A stretch of 57,063 nt of DNA from Lingula anatina (taxonomy: Eukaryota; Brachiopoda; Lingulata; Lingulida; Lingulidae): the NCBI RefSeq assembly GCF_001039355.2, contig NW_019773716.1:1-57063 (forward strand). The letters are read 5' to 3'. Below the pieces are notes generated by a model. The model saw only the letters and a program-made list of their open reading frames with translations, had not been told where the DNA came from and did not search any database. Made by a program: the position numbers and the translations under genes. Positions 36,086 through 47,026 of the stretch are shown piece after piece. The first letter of the stretch is position 1; each line of letters opens with the position of its first letter.

Positions 36086-37788
36086 GGTGAACTATGTATT
36101 TTAACAGCAGTCTTTACAAATTCTGCTATTACTTTGAGACTTTTATGACAGGGTGGATTAAGGAGAATTGACAATATCTGATCACTGTCATCTAGACCCA
36201 CTACACTGATATTCAGTAGTTCATCATGCATTCGTTGCCTTTCAACAGCGTATCTTGCACATTCCGCGAGGAAATGTTTTTCATCCTCTACACAGTTGCA
36301 AGCTTTACATTTTCTCTCATCAAGTGGAGTTTTAGGGTTTGTGTATCGGCCCCTTTCTATTGCTAGGTCGTGGTCACTTAGTCTAATTTTTGCCAGTGTT
36401 TTGATATCTAAGGGGGAGACACTCATTTTGATGTAATTTTCACATTCATAAGATTTTTTAAATTGTTTTGTATGTCCTTAATTTGTTTGAGGTCGAACTA
36501 TTTAATTCCTGCCAAAAGAGTTTTTCGATTTTTATGTTCAATTTTTCAACTAGGTTTTCTATTTGATGTAATTTCTTTGGTGAGTTGTTATCTTCGGAGA
36601 AACCCCAACAATTGTGAAAAGATTGGATGGATTCTGTCCATGTGTTTCCCTTTGTATCTTGCTCAAGATTGTACACCCGTTTAACAATTCTATTATCTGG
36701 TAGTTGTTCCAGTCTAAGACTATATCTTTGGACAAGTTTAGCTATAGTTGAAAAAATAGGGTACCTGCCGAGTTCGGCTCTAGACATGGTATTGCTAGCC
36801 TGCTTTCTCAGACCTAAAATCCTTTTGCAAAACTTCAAGTGTACCTGTTCGAATGGCATTTTATTAATCTTTTTCAGAGACATGTTATTCTGTTTTAGTA
36901 TCTCCTGTGACCAGACCTCACAACCATAAAGCAAAATTGATTTGATGAGTTTGTCAAATAAGTTCATGCACAAAAGTGGTTTGGAAATGTTTTGAGAGGC
37001 AAGTGCTCCTTTAAGGGAAAACAGGGCTTTTAGGGCCTTTTTCTTTAAATTTTCAATTGCTTCCTTTAATAAGCCAGTATTAGAGAAAACTATTCCCAAA
37101 TATGGGTATTGTTTTACTTCTTCTATGGGTTCATCATTTATGTAAAATTTTGTTTGATGGTCAAGTTTGCCCTTCTTCCTAAACACCATTATTTTTGATT
37201 TCTTTGTATTTATGTGTAACTTCCACTTTTGACAGTACTGTTCTAGTTTGTTCAGAAGATTTTGCAGTCCACCCTTTGTTCTTGACAGTAGGACCAGATC
37301 ATCGGCATAGAGTATGTGATTGATGCCATCTACCTTGTCTGTGGCTTTGCATGTGTGGAAGGATTCTTTTATGTCGTCTATAAATATATTAAAGAGTGTT
37401 GGGCTTAAATTTGTCGCCTTGGCGGATTCCAATTATAGCAAAAAAAAAAAAAAGGTTTGGTATAACTGTTGCCTGTGGAGATTCCTAATTTAGTATTTTT
37501 GTACATATGTTTAATCAGATTGTACAATTTTCCTCCTATTCCAAGTTTCTGTAATTTGAGTAGTAGACCTTTGTGCCACACCGAATCAAATGCCTTTTTA
37601 AAAGCAATAAAACATGCATAGACCTTCCTATTTTGATTTGTACATCTGTTAATAATTGATTTAAGTGTGAAAATGTGATCAGTTGTTCTGTAACTTGGTC
37701 TGAACCCACCCTGTTCTTCGGGTGTTAGTCAGTTAGCCTATTTGCCAGAATAGAATTTTAATTTTATTAATCTTTTTCAGAGACATGT
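36076..37788 (-). pseudogene. 5'-truncated LINE with reverse-transcriptase domain
   Basis: The minus strand first gives FDSVWHKGLLLKLQKLGIGG and YNLIKHMYKN-like pieces at about 37600-37450. A frame break at an A-rich run near 37440 follows. The long frame 37432-36458 then carries LSPTLFNIFIDDI, the catalytic HILYADDLVLLS, KSKIMVF and YLGIVF motifs. A further frame (36426-36076) holds the C-terminal DHDLAIERGRY and CKACNCVEDEKHFLAECARY zinc-knuckle-like region. The active-site YADD is intact, but at least two frame breaks make it non-functional. It is related to the fragment at 7490-8040. Its 5' end carries a 28-bp copy of its own interior (see findings). It separates units 2 and 3. Confidence 0.8.
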
Positions 37789-37824
37789 ATTACAAGATGT
37801 CTGGGTAAGTTATTTATGGAGTGA

Positions 37825-38110
37825 AACTGTATGATCTCGGCACTCAGCGTATATTTGTCAAACAAGGTCTTATACATAAATAAACATCCGTTATTCGGAG
37901 ATAGCAAAAACGATCTTCAAATTTGTAAAGTCTATCGAGTAAAACTGATCTCCGACTCAGCCGTATATTTGCAGTCGCAGGCTACGTGGTATTCGGGAAT
38001 AACCTAAAACGTTCTTCAAATTTCAATGGAATGAAACTGATCTCGTCACTCAGCCGCATATGTGCAATCACAGACTACGTGGCCCTGCGTTTGAATCGCG
38101 CCGCACGCAC
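37825..38110. repeat. 3' minisatellite, unit 3 (about 2-3 repeats)
   Basis: The repeat cores TGATCTCGGCACTCAGCG, TGATCTCCGACTCAGCCGT and TGATCTCGTCACTCAGCCGC occur in a row. Confidence 0.7.
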
Positions 38111-38324
38111 AGTCTGTTCTTTCTTGACATACTGGCCCATAACTTTTTGTGATTGAAATCCCGATAGCCCATCAAATCGGTAACCTAAAAAAATACTGCC
38201 ACTATCTAACCCCTCCTTACACTTTATATTTTCTTATAATGATAATCAAAATACCAGTACACCAGATTAAACTTTAGATATATAATCTATAATATGGAAA
38301 CCGTTTCCTCAAAATAACACTTCT

Positions 38325-40212
38325 TTAGAACAGATACTCAAGAGTTGATCTACTGCCACTATGTAACCCGTCTATACCAAGAGTTAATTCAAAAACTGGC
38401 GTTCCATCTTCGATAATTTCAGGCATTTTGATGTGACGTCTGCCATTTTCGTTAGCGGGGACTCTCAGTATTGCTAAATTATATGGGTATACATTCAATG
38501 ACGGGGTCAGGTCCTTTGATAAACCTGTTATCACTTTTTGACCAGCTAATGTTTCCCTCACAGGGGCCCAATCCACTTTCTCACCACGCGATCGCCAAAT
38601 ACGAATGTTGAACAGAAGCGGGTCTGTAATTGGTTTTAATTTTTCATTGTACACTTTAATGTTCACTAAATTGTTGACCAATATTTTGGTCTTTTGGGAT
38701 TTTCCCATATAAAACAACGTGGTCACAGCAATGGCATTGACGTCGCCATCTTGCTTGGAAAGCCAGCAAAGGAACTGTCCTAACTGGTCTGGGTGACCTA
38801 AACCGCCACCAGGAACGTGGATCCATTCATTGCTGTACATCAGAACGTTCCACTCTGTCACATGACTGTACCGGGTACTAGCAATTGAGTTCACCATATC
38901 TGGAATACGTTTTACATGATCGAACCGCCGAACTACAACACCCTCTTTCTCTAGCTTTTCTAGATTTTGAGAGTTGTCCTTTTCATTCAAAAATAAAATG
39001 ATATTAAACCCTTGTTTCTGTAAATCTTGTATTACTTCCAATAGCAGTATATTCTGCATGTTAATAAGGTGTACCAAGAACACGTTGACAGCAATTTTGC
39101 GGATCTGTTCTATATCGCCCTCCTCTTTATCCGTGGATAAATGCTTTTCTGAACCTAGAACAAGGAGCATTGTGGTTGGATCGGTACACATCGCATTGTG
39201 ATTACAAACCCAACCACTACGTAGAGGATACATACCGTACTTGTTACAGAACTCGATCATTTCACTTTTCCGCCATTCGCGAATGTGAAAAGGGTTTAAG
39301 GGTGGCCCAATAAGCCTTTGTCTTTTATTAACACGATTTAAAACCTCCCTATCCGGAGTACTGAGAATAACAGCCTTACTTACGCTTGCTGTATGCGCTA
39401 AAATATCCATGTAACACTTATCTGGTTTCAAAATGTGTTCAATAACATCACTGCTCACTACTATCGATTCTTTTAATACAGAGTCTGGAACAGGAAAGTC
39501 ATTCCCGCAATTACTTCCCTCAAAATTGCTCTCTATCCACGTTAGAGAGGGGTATGATTTGTTAGCAGTTCGAATATTAGGCCCAAAATCTATGCCTATG
39601 GTGTTGAACTCTACGGATAATTTGGCTAACTTGAATCCTCTGCCGCTGCCCAGGTCAACGATATATTTAGCACGTAAGCGTCTTCCCACTTCACCCACAA
39701 ACATGTAAACAGACATCTGCCACATGCTCTGCGGGAAAGCAGAAAAATATTCCACTTTATCTCGATGGTTATAATATTTTGCAATTGCGTAATCGCCCGT
39801 TTCCGTGCTTTGCTCGGTCGTTGTCACTTTACGGCTCCACGTAGGGCAGGTAAGATAACTTGGCCAAGTGTGACTCCTCCTTTGAAAGTGATACCTCAAA
39901 TAGAACAATTATGGTAAAAGTTGATGATTTTGCAAAAGAAGTACACAGTCAGAAGATACATGGATGCTACAGGCAGACCAAATAAGAAAGTTAATTACAA
40001 AGGACAACATTAAACTAACCGAAATAACCAGTAAATATCATTATAAAATTTCAAAATTGATGATAAAGGGTCCTTGAAACCGCCTACCAATATCTTTGAA
40101 ATCTCATCCATGGCCTGTTTGTTCCAGTTTCACTAGAAGTCTGGTAATATATGGCTCCAATAACCAGTAGAAGCACAGAAAAGAGAAGTCTAATAAATCT
40201 TATTCTGGGCAT
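38325..40212 (-). CDS. Methyltransferase / GT2-like fusion, copy 3 (intact)
   Basis: Exon 1 is 40212-40088 (an in-frame ATG also lies at 40215) and exon 2 is 39894-38325. The GT-AG phase-2 intron of 193 bp joins TG to G to form Trp42. The product is 564 residues (565 from the upstream ATG). Residues 1-41 are a basic N-terminus plus a hydrophobic anchor (RLLFSVLLLVIGAIYY) as in type II Golgi/ER proteins. A class I SAM-methyltransferase fold follows: DLGSGRGF (SAM loop, Gly-Lys changed to Gly-Arg), GIDFG, SDVIEHI, and GPPLNPFHIREW. From about residue 310 there is a GT2-like domain in which the expected DxDE metal site reads YSNE. The substrate is unknown. It lies head to tail with the other copies and its promoter side abuts a Tc1-like element. 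Confidence 0.8.
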
Positions 40213-40326
40213 CATACTGTTAGATTTTTAAAGCCTTGTTTAAAATGCGATGCCAGATGTTGAATTAAACCTTTGTTTGGGTTATATATTAATAAAATCT
40301 ATCTCACTTACTTGCAGTCACATGTA

Positions 40327-41457
40327 CAGGGGGTTGACAAAAGTATTGCACCATCTGCGTGAAAAGTGCGCCGTGTAACATGGGGGACCAATTCGTAGAA
40401 AAATTATTTGCGGCTTATTGCTCGAGTAACCAGTGATGAGTTTTCATCCATGTGCACTATGATGGAGATCATCCAAAGATTAAGCCCCTTCTGACTGACA
40501 AGTTCCCACCATGGTGAAGAAACGCTAACTCACAATGAAGAAAGAAAAGAAATTGTTTCTCTGGGTCGGAGGGTATAAATGTCCCCCAGATAACCACGAG
40601 ATATGGTGTGTCTGCATGGTCAGAATGTCAAACTGTCTGAAGAAACTTTCATGCTTCAGGAATTCAAACCAGGGTTGCCAGGTGAAAACCACTTATAACA
40701 TTGGTAAACAGACGAAAACGAGTGACATGGGATGCAAGAACCATTGCATGGACCCTAGCTCCATTTATGGCGCCATTTTTTATTTTCTGATGAGACCATA
40801 TTCACCTTTTAACGTGAGAGAGAACATGCATTTTCTTACTAGACAGTTCACTTCAATAATGGTTTGAGGGTGCGTTGGTTTCTAGGGAATTGGTGAACAG
40901 GGGCTGATGCAAGGTAACCTGAACCGCGAGCGTAACATTGATATTCTGGACCATTACATTTTACCATCAGTAGAAAACATACATCTGGGGACAGAAATCA
41001 TCAATTCATTTTCTAATATGATAACGCCACATCCCACAGAGCTTGGCATCAACAGGGTGGACTGGCTTTTCCTATCAACATATGGAAATCCCTTTGAAAG
41101 ACTGTAGAATGAGATTGGAAATCGCGTGGCAAAGAATGGCCCATTTACCAGAACTTCTCTAATCCAAAATGTCTTTTTAGCCTGGCCCAACGTAGTCCCC
41201 AGATAATTACTGAGTCGTTATAACATCAGTCTATCTCAAGATGGACGGTGGCCATATTGAGATCACGTGGCTGTTCTACAAAATAGTAATATTGACATAA
41301 TAACATGCGTTATGTAAGGGCAAACTATTGGTCTGTTAGTCTGTAGTAAAGATACTAACTTGACCTAGCCAGTTTTCAATAAAATACTAATTGAAAAACC
41401 TAGCAATTCCAGCACTCACCTACAAGCAAACTGGTACAATACATTCGTCTCTCCCTG
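40327..41457 (+). mobile_element. Tc1-like element at gene copy 3 (longest copy)
   Basis: TA-bounded (40325-40326, 41458-41459), 1131 bp, with ends CAGGGGGTTGACAAAAGTAT and the inverted counterpart at the right. Decayed plus-strand transposase: about 40850-41107 reads SIMV, a stop where TGG is expected, then GCVGF and NLNRERNIDILDHYILPSVE. This continues to GINRVDWLFLSTYGNPFE, which corresponds to the DWPSQSPDLNPIE motif. The catalytic region is therefore broken. Confidence 0.75.
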
Positions 41458-42214
41458 TACCTCTGAATAATACATGATTATACGGGATACCAAATGCAAC
41501 GTTATTCAATTCAAAAAACAGGGTGACACGTAAGTTTAATTCGACATTTGACATAAATATCATATTTCAGACAAGGTTTAATTGCTTTATATTATTATAT
41601 AACATTTCAAATTTAATCACATATTAACAATTATATACATGTATTATAATGCAAAAACTTGTGTGCCCCTGAGACTTCGACCAAAACGACCGTTAGAAAA
41701 TGAAAGCTTGTAAAAAGCAATTTACATTTCTTCAAGTTTTTTCGTCAGTTCTAGCACGGACAGAGATAAACAAATGGAATAAGAAGATGAATTGATATGG
41801 AAAAACTAGTTATTGCTTGATATCATTGACATTTAAGTGATCTCTGAAACTCAGGTCATGCAAATGTGGCATTCTATTGTTTGATGACATACCATCATCT
41901 CAGTCTTGTGTAGGTGCACTAAGTTGCCAGGCTGTCCCGATGTTCACCTTGCAGTTTAATGATTGACTTTTTGCTCAGTGGCAGTGAAATTTCTTGAATA
42001 CATACTATTGCCGGTGAAATCATTATCACAATTTATTTTTCTTTTGCTTTCAGATTGGTTATCACCTTATCACTGAAAAAAAATCAAGAAGAACATGTCA
42101 ATATAATTAACTAGAAACGTGTACTACAATTTCATTTTCAGTTATGCTGCAGGCATTATGACATAAGAGATTTTTTACAGCTCAGTTGCAGATAACATTC
42201 AAAATCAACGGTTC

Positions 42215-42216
<2 letters not shown>

Positions 42217-42247
<31 letters not shown>
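42217..42247. repeat. GT microsatellite, unit 3
   Basis: Perfect (GT)n of about 15 units. Confidence 0.9.
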
Positions 42248-42249
<2 letters not shown>

Positions 42250-43828
42250 AATATCAACATCTTTGCATGTTAAGAATTGTATTCAGTGGGACAGAAAATC
42301 AGTAAAAAGCTCACACTAATCGCAACTAACGCAATACTGACTATGAGAAAATTATATACTCCCCTAGCAAAAAGGGTCACCCCTAATGCAATGCGTAAAG
42401 TGATACAGAAAATTAAGCCTATGTCATGAACCAATGTTTTTTACATAACACATGGAAGGATTTTTTGCAATATTTTACTGATTGTAAAACTAGTGATAAA
42501 GCTAACCATATTACAAAAAATCAAAGCCACATTTTAGTATTTGGATAGTATTTTCTGAGTTTAAGGACGCACTTGACGTGTCTGTGCTTGGAGTCAAAAA
42601 GTTCTTTGTTTGCGGAGTGATGGCGTTCCACAAACGGCGCAAAGATAGCTAGATAATTTTTGTTTGCAGGGTTATCCCTCAGTTATTCATTTCCGGGGAT
42701 ATCCCACACAGTCTCATTGTGGGTCTGATCTAGGAATTTAACTGGCCATTGGAAAGTTTAGATCTGGTTCGCATTTAAATAGCCTACTTATCATGCTGAA
42801 AAATAAATGGGTGGTCATGATCCCCAAAGCTATTCTCGACAGAGTTTCTTAGGTTCCTTTTCAGTAGGCCTACTAAATGAATAAAGACTATAACAAAAAT
42901 ACCCAATTTCTTAAAACGGCAATTATTTCCGATTTAAAGATAAAAATCTATTTAACTCACCTACCGATATTTACTAGTTTGCACTATTGTTAATACTGTA
43001 CGGTCATACATGTATGTCATAAGGAACACAATCCCAAATATAGGGTAATTTAAAGGGCATGATATTACAATAAAAGGCCAATGATCTGGTTGAACAATGC
43101 ACTTTGTCATAATTTGAACATCATATTCAAGAAGAGTCTATTATTGTTATTATTCGTTTGGTATGCTTCATTTTATTAGGTCTCACTTACATGTCAGTTT
43201 TAGCAAATTTGTTTTGAAGAGAACAGAAAATCTATTGGGAAAAGATTAAACACTCAATCTGTAGGTTATGAAGAGCTCACAATCATCGCAACCAACACAT
43301 CTCAGACTAATAAGAAATCGTGAATAACCACATTGCATTTCCAGTATAATGGATCTGTCATGATCATATCTTGAGCGTTTTAAATAATTCATCGCTGAAA
43401 AGGTATCGACTAGAATGATAGATGCCGCAGCCGTCTGGATGTGAGTAATAATTCAAGTGACTACATGAACATGACTACATGATTCTGTCATTTCGCCTTT
43501 TGATTATCATTTATTGACTCAGAACATTTATGTGCCAAATGTAATATCGTGTAGAACTATTATTATCAAGTGAAATTTTAGAGCATCATAATTGATAGCT
43601 CTCGAGAAGAAATTTGGAGTAGACCCAATAATGATGCATTATGTAACCGCTGTAGTAAAAACCGCAAACTTTCTAAAATCAATAATTGAGTCATGAGAAT
43701 TAGAGATTCTCAAATATCCTAGCTTTATATCAGCAAAGGAGTACGGTTCTAAAACGTTTGCAAAGCTGTAGCAGTAGCAATGTAGTTTGGGATGTTGAAG
43801 ATGAACAAAACACATGAACTAAAAACTA

Positions 43829-44051
43829 GGGGAGACCGGGGCTAGTTGGACCCCGACGTAAGTTGGCCCCCCAATCAATTTATGACAAAGTAACTATGGA
43901 GTAAAATAATTGATCACATCATTTTGTAAAGTGACCGTATCCAATAGTGCTAAGAAAGCGTCGGCAGTAAGTCCAAATGAAATAATTTAGCATCTTAAAG
44001 TTACTTCATTAAAGAGACTTACCCCGGGGTCCAACTAGCCCTGGTCTCCCT
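43829..44051. mobile_element. 223-bp MITE inserted only in unit 4
   Basis: The ends are inverted repeats of about 35 bp beginning GGGAGACC(G/A)GGGCTAGTTG, flanked by TA on each side (43827-43828, 44052-44053). The matching place in units 1 and 2 lacks it (compare about 30815), so it inserted after the duplication. It has no coding capacity. Confidence 0.75.
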
Positions 44052-44344
44052 TATCCGTCTATCGGGTCACTCATATGATCAATGTCATTTGATGAAGGGT
44101 CGACACAGGGTAAACGCGCGACCGTCCGCTTCAGAAATGATATTTTTATTTACACAACAGCCAAAGAAAAGTCTATTTCACCACTTTATTTCTTTTTCAA
44201 ATTACTTTTGGAATTAACTTTAGTTAGTTTTATTCCCACAAATAATACATTAAATGGACAAAGATAGCCATATTATTATATGCAGGTTTAACCAATATTT
44301 AACTAATATATAACCAAACAAAAGTCGTTAACATTTACATAAGT

Positions 44345-44830
44345 CCGTAACGGACTAAAGAAACTTTCTTCAAATCTATAAAGTATATTGAGCGAAACTG
44401 ATCTCGGCACTCAGCCGTATATATGCAGTTACCAATAAATAGCCAATTAAAGTCTTATACAATTACGAACGTTTGTAATTCGAGCACTAGCAAAAACGTT
44501 CTTCAAATGTGTTAAGTATATCGAATGAAATTGCATGATCTCGGCACTCAGCGTATATGTGCAGTCACTAATATTTAGTCAAACAAGGTCTTATACATTA
44601 ATAAACATGCGTTATTCGGAGATTAGCAAAAACGTTCTTCAAATTTGTAAAGTCTATCGAGTGAAACTGATCTCGGACTCAGCCGTGGGGGCCTATATAT
44701 GCAGTCGCAGACTACGTGGTATTCGGGGATTACCTAAAACGTTTTTCAAATTATAATCGAATGAGACTGATCTCGGCACTCAGCCGTATATGTGCAGTCA
44801 CAGACTACGTGGCCCTCCGTTTGAATCGCC
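44345..44830. repeat. 3' minisatellite, unit 4 (about 4-5 repeats)
   Basis: Repeat cores at about 44398, 44537, 44668 and 44768, spaced 100-140 bp. This is the longest array of the four units, about 220 bp from the gene stop codon. Confidence 0.7.
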
Positions 44831-45046
44831 CCGCCCGCACAGAGTCTGTTCTTTCGTGACCATCTGGCCCATAACGTTTTGTGATTGAAATCCCGATAGC
44901 CCATCAAATTGGTTACCTAAAAATACTGCCACTATCTTACCCCTCCTTATACCTTATATTTTCTTATAATGATAAACAAAATACCAGTACACCAGATTAA
45001 AATAAGGTATATGATATGGATACTGTTTCTTCAAAATTACATTTCT

Positions 45047-46914
45047 TTAGAACAGATACTCAAGAGTTGATCTACTGCCACTATGTAACCCGTCTACACC
45101 AAGAGTTAATTCAAACACTGGCGTTTCGTCGTTGATTATTTCAGGAATTTTGATGTGACGTCTACCATTTTCTTTAGCGGGGACCCTCAGAATCGCTAAA
45201 TTATATGGGTACACATTCAATGACAGGGTCAGGTCCTTTGATAAACCTGTTATCACTTTTTGACCAGCTAATGTTTCCCTCACAGGGGCCCAATTCATTG
45301 TCTCACCAAAACGCGATCGCCAAATACGAATGCTGAACAGAAGTGGGTCTGTGGTTGGTTTTAATGTTTCCGAATAGACCTTAATGTTCACTAAATTGTT
45401 GACCAATATTTTGGTCTTTTCGGATTTTCCCATATAAAACAACGTGGTCACAGCGACGGCATTAAAGTCGCCATCTTGCTTGGAGAGCCAGCAAAGGAAC
45501 TGTCCTAACTGGTCTGGGTGAGCTAAACCGCCACCAGGAACGTGGATCCATTCATTGCTGTACATCAGAACGTTCCACTCTGTCACGTGACTGTCCCGGG
45601 TGCTAGCTATTGAGTTCATGATATCTGGGATCTGTTTTACATGATCAAACCGCCGAACTTCAATACCCTCTTTTTCTAGCTTTTCTAGATTTTGAGAGTT
45701 GTCCTTTTCATTCAAAAATAAAATGATATTAAACCCTTGTTTCTGTAAATCTTGTATTATTTCTAATAGCAGTATATTCTGCGTGTTAATAAGATGTACC
45801 AAAAACACGTTGACAGTAATTTTGCGGAACTGTTCAATATCGCCCTCCTCTTTATCCGTGGATAAATTCTTATCTGAACCAAGAACAAGGAGCGTTGTGG
45901 TTGGATCGGTACACATCGCATTTTGATTACAAACCCAACCACTACGTAGAGGATACATACCGTACTTGTTACAGAACTCGATCATTTCACTTTTCCGCCA
46001 TTCGCGAACGTGACAAGGGTTTAAAGGTGGCCCATTAAGTCTTCCTATTCTATAAACACGACTGAAAACTTCCCTATCCGGAGTACTGAGAATAACAGCC
46101 TTACTTATGCTTGCTGCTTGCACCAAAATATCCATGTAACACTTATCTGGTTTCAGAATATGTTCAATAACATCACTGCTCACTACTATCGATTCTTTCA
46201 ATACAGATTCTGGAACAGGAAAGTCATTCCTGCAATTACTTACCTCAAAATCGCTCTCTATCCACGTTAGAGAGGGGTATGATTTGTTAGCAGTTTGAAT
46301 ATTAGGCCCAAAATCTATGCCTATGGTGTTGAACTCTACGGATAACTTGGCTAACTTGAATCCTTTTCCGCTGCCCAGGTCAACGATATATTTGGCCCGT
46401 AAGCGTCTTCCCACTTCACCCACAAACATGTAAACAGACATCTGCCACATACTCTGAGGGGCATTCGAAAAATATTTCACCTTATCTCGATGTTTGTTGT
46501 ATTTTGCAATTGCGTAATCGCCCGTTTCCATGCTTTGCTCTCTTGTTGTACTTGTCGCTTTACGCCTCCACGTAGGGCAGGTAAGATTACTTGGCCAAGT
46601 GAGACTCCTCCTTTGAAAGTGATACCTCAAATAGAACAGTTATGATAATAATTGGCGATTTTGCAAAAAAGTACACAGATGCAACAGGAAAGTTAATCAC
46701 AAAGTACAATAGTAAACTGACTAAAATAACCCGTAAATATCTTTTTAAAATTTCAAAATTGATGATAAAGGGTCCTTGAAACCACCTACCAATATCCTTG
46801 AAATCTCATCCACGACCTGTTTCTTCCAATTTCTCTAGAAGTCCAGTAATAAACGGCTCCTATAACCAGTACAAGCACAGAAAAGACAAGCCTAGTAAAT
46901 CTTATTCTAGGCAT
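45047..46914 (-). CDS. Methyltransferase / GT2-like fusion, copy 4 (intact)
   Basis: Exon 1 is 46914-46790 and exon 2 is 46625-45047, with a 164-bp GT-AG phase-2 intron. The product is 567 residues. Residues 1-7 are basic and about 8-24 are hydrophobic (signal anchor). In the methyltransferase domain at about 110-260, DLGSGKG is at 124-130 (SAM binding), GIDFG at about 144-148, SDVIEHI at 192-198, and GPPLNPCHVREW at 240-251, a segment shared with bacterial polysaccharide-type methyltransferases. The GT2-like domain at about 312-440 has a Rossmann-like first strand (VNVFLVHL) and EWNVLMYSNEWI where family members have a DxDE-type metal site; here it is YSNE. The C-terminal YPYNLAILRVP (about 514) resembles the end of such glycosyltransferases. 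I infer a secretory-pathway glycan- or small-molecule-modifying enzyme with a possibly inactive second domain. The substrate is unknown. Confidence 0.82.
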
Positions 46915-47026
46915 GCTGTTAGATTTTTAAAACCTTCTTTATAATGCGATGTCAAATGTTGAATTGAATTTGTGCTTGGCAATATATAAGAAAATAAGAA
47001 AATCCACTTACTTGCACTCACATGTA

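Larger units (their letters stand above)
37815..42860. repeat. Segmental duplication, unit 3 (left-truncated)
   Basis: Begins inside the minisatellite and lacks the satellite and dispersed repeat of units 1-2; the left side was replaced by the LINE cluster. It carries gene copy 3, the longest Tc1-like copy and a GT repeat, and continues to DNA matching about 27420-27660 of unit 1. Confidence 0.75.

Noticed and set aside
27074-42247. Clustered repeats considered as CRISPR arrays
   Set aside because: Eukaryotic context; the repeats are microsatellites, a satellite and segmental duplications without a regular short repeat-spacer pattern.
23810-46000. Conserved antisense open frames inside the methyltransferase exons (for example plus strand 24188-24415, 32450-32677, 38974-39201, 45699-45926)
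   Set aside because: They lie opposite the conserved coding exon at the same place in every copy, so their conservation follows from the sense strand. No motifs and no start context support them.
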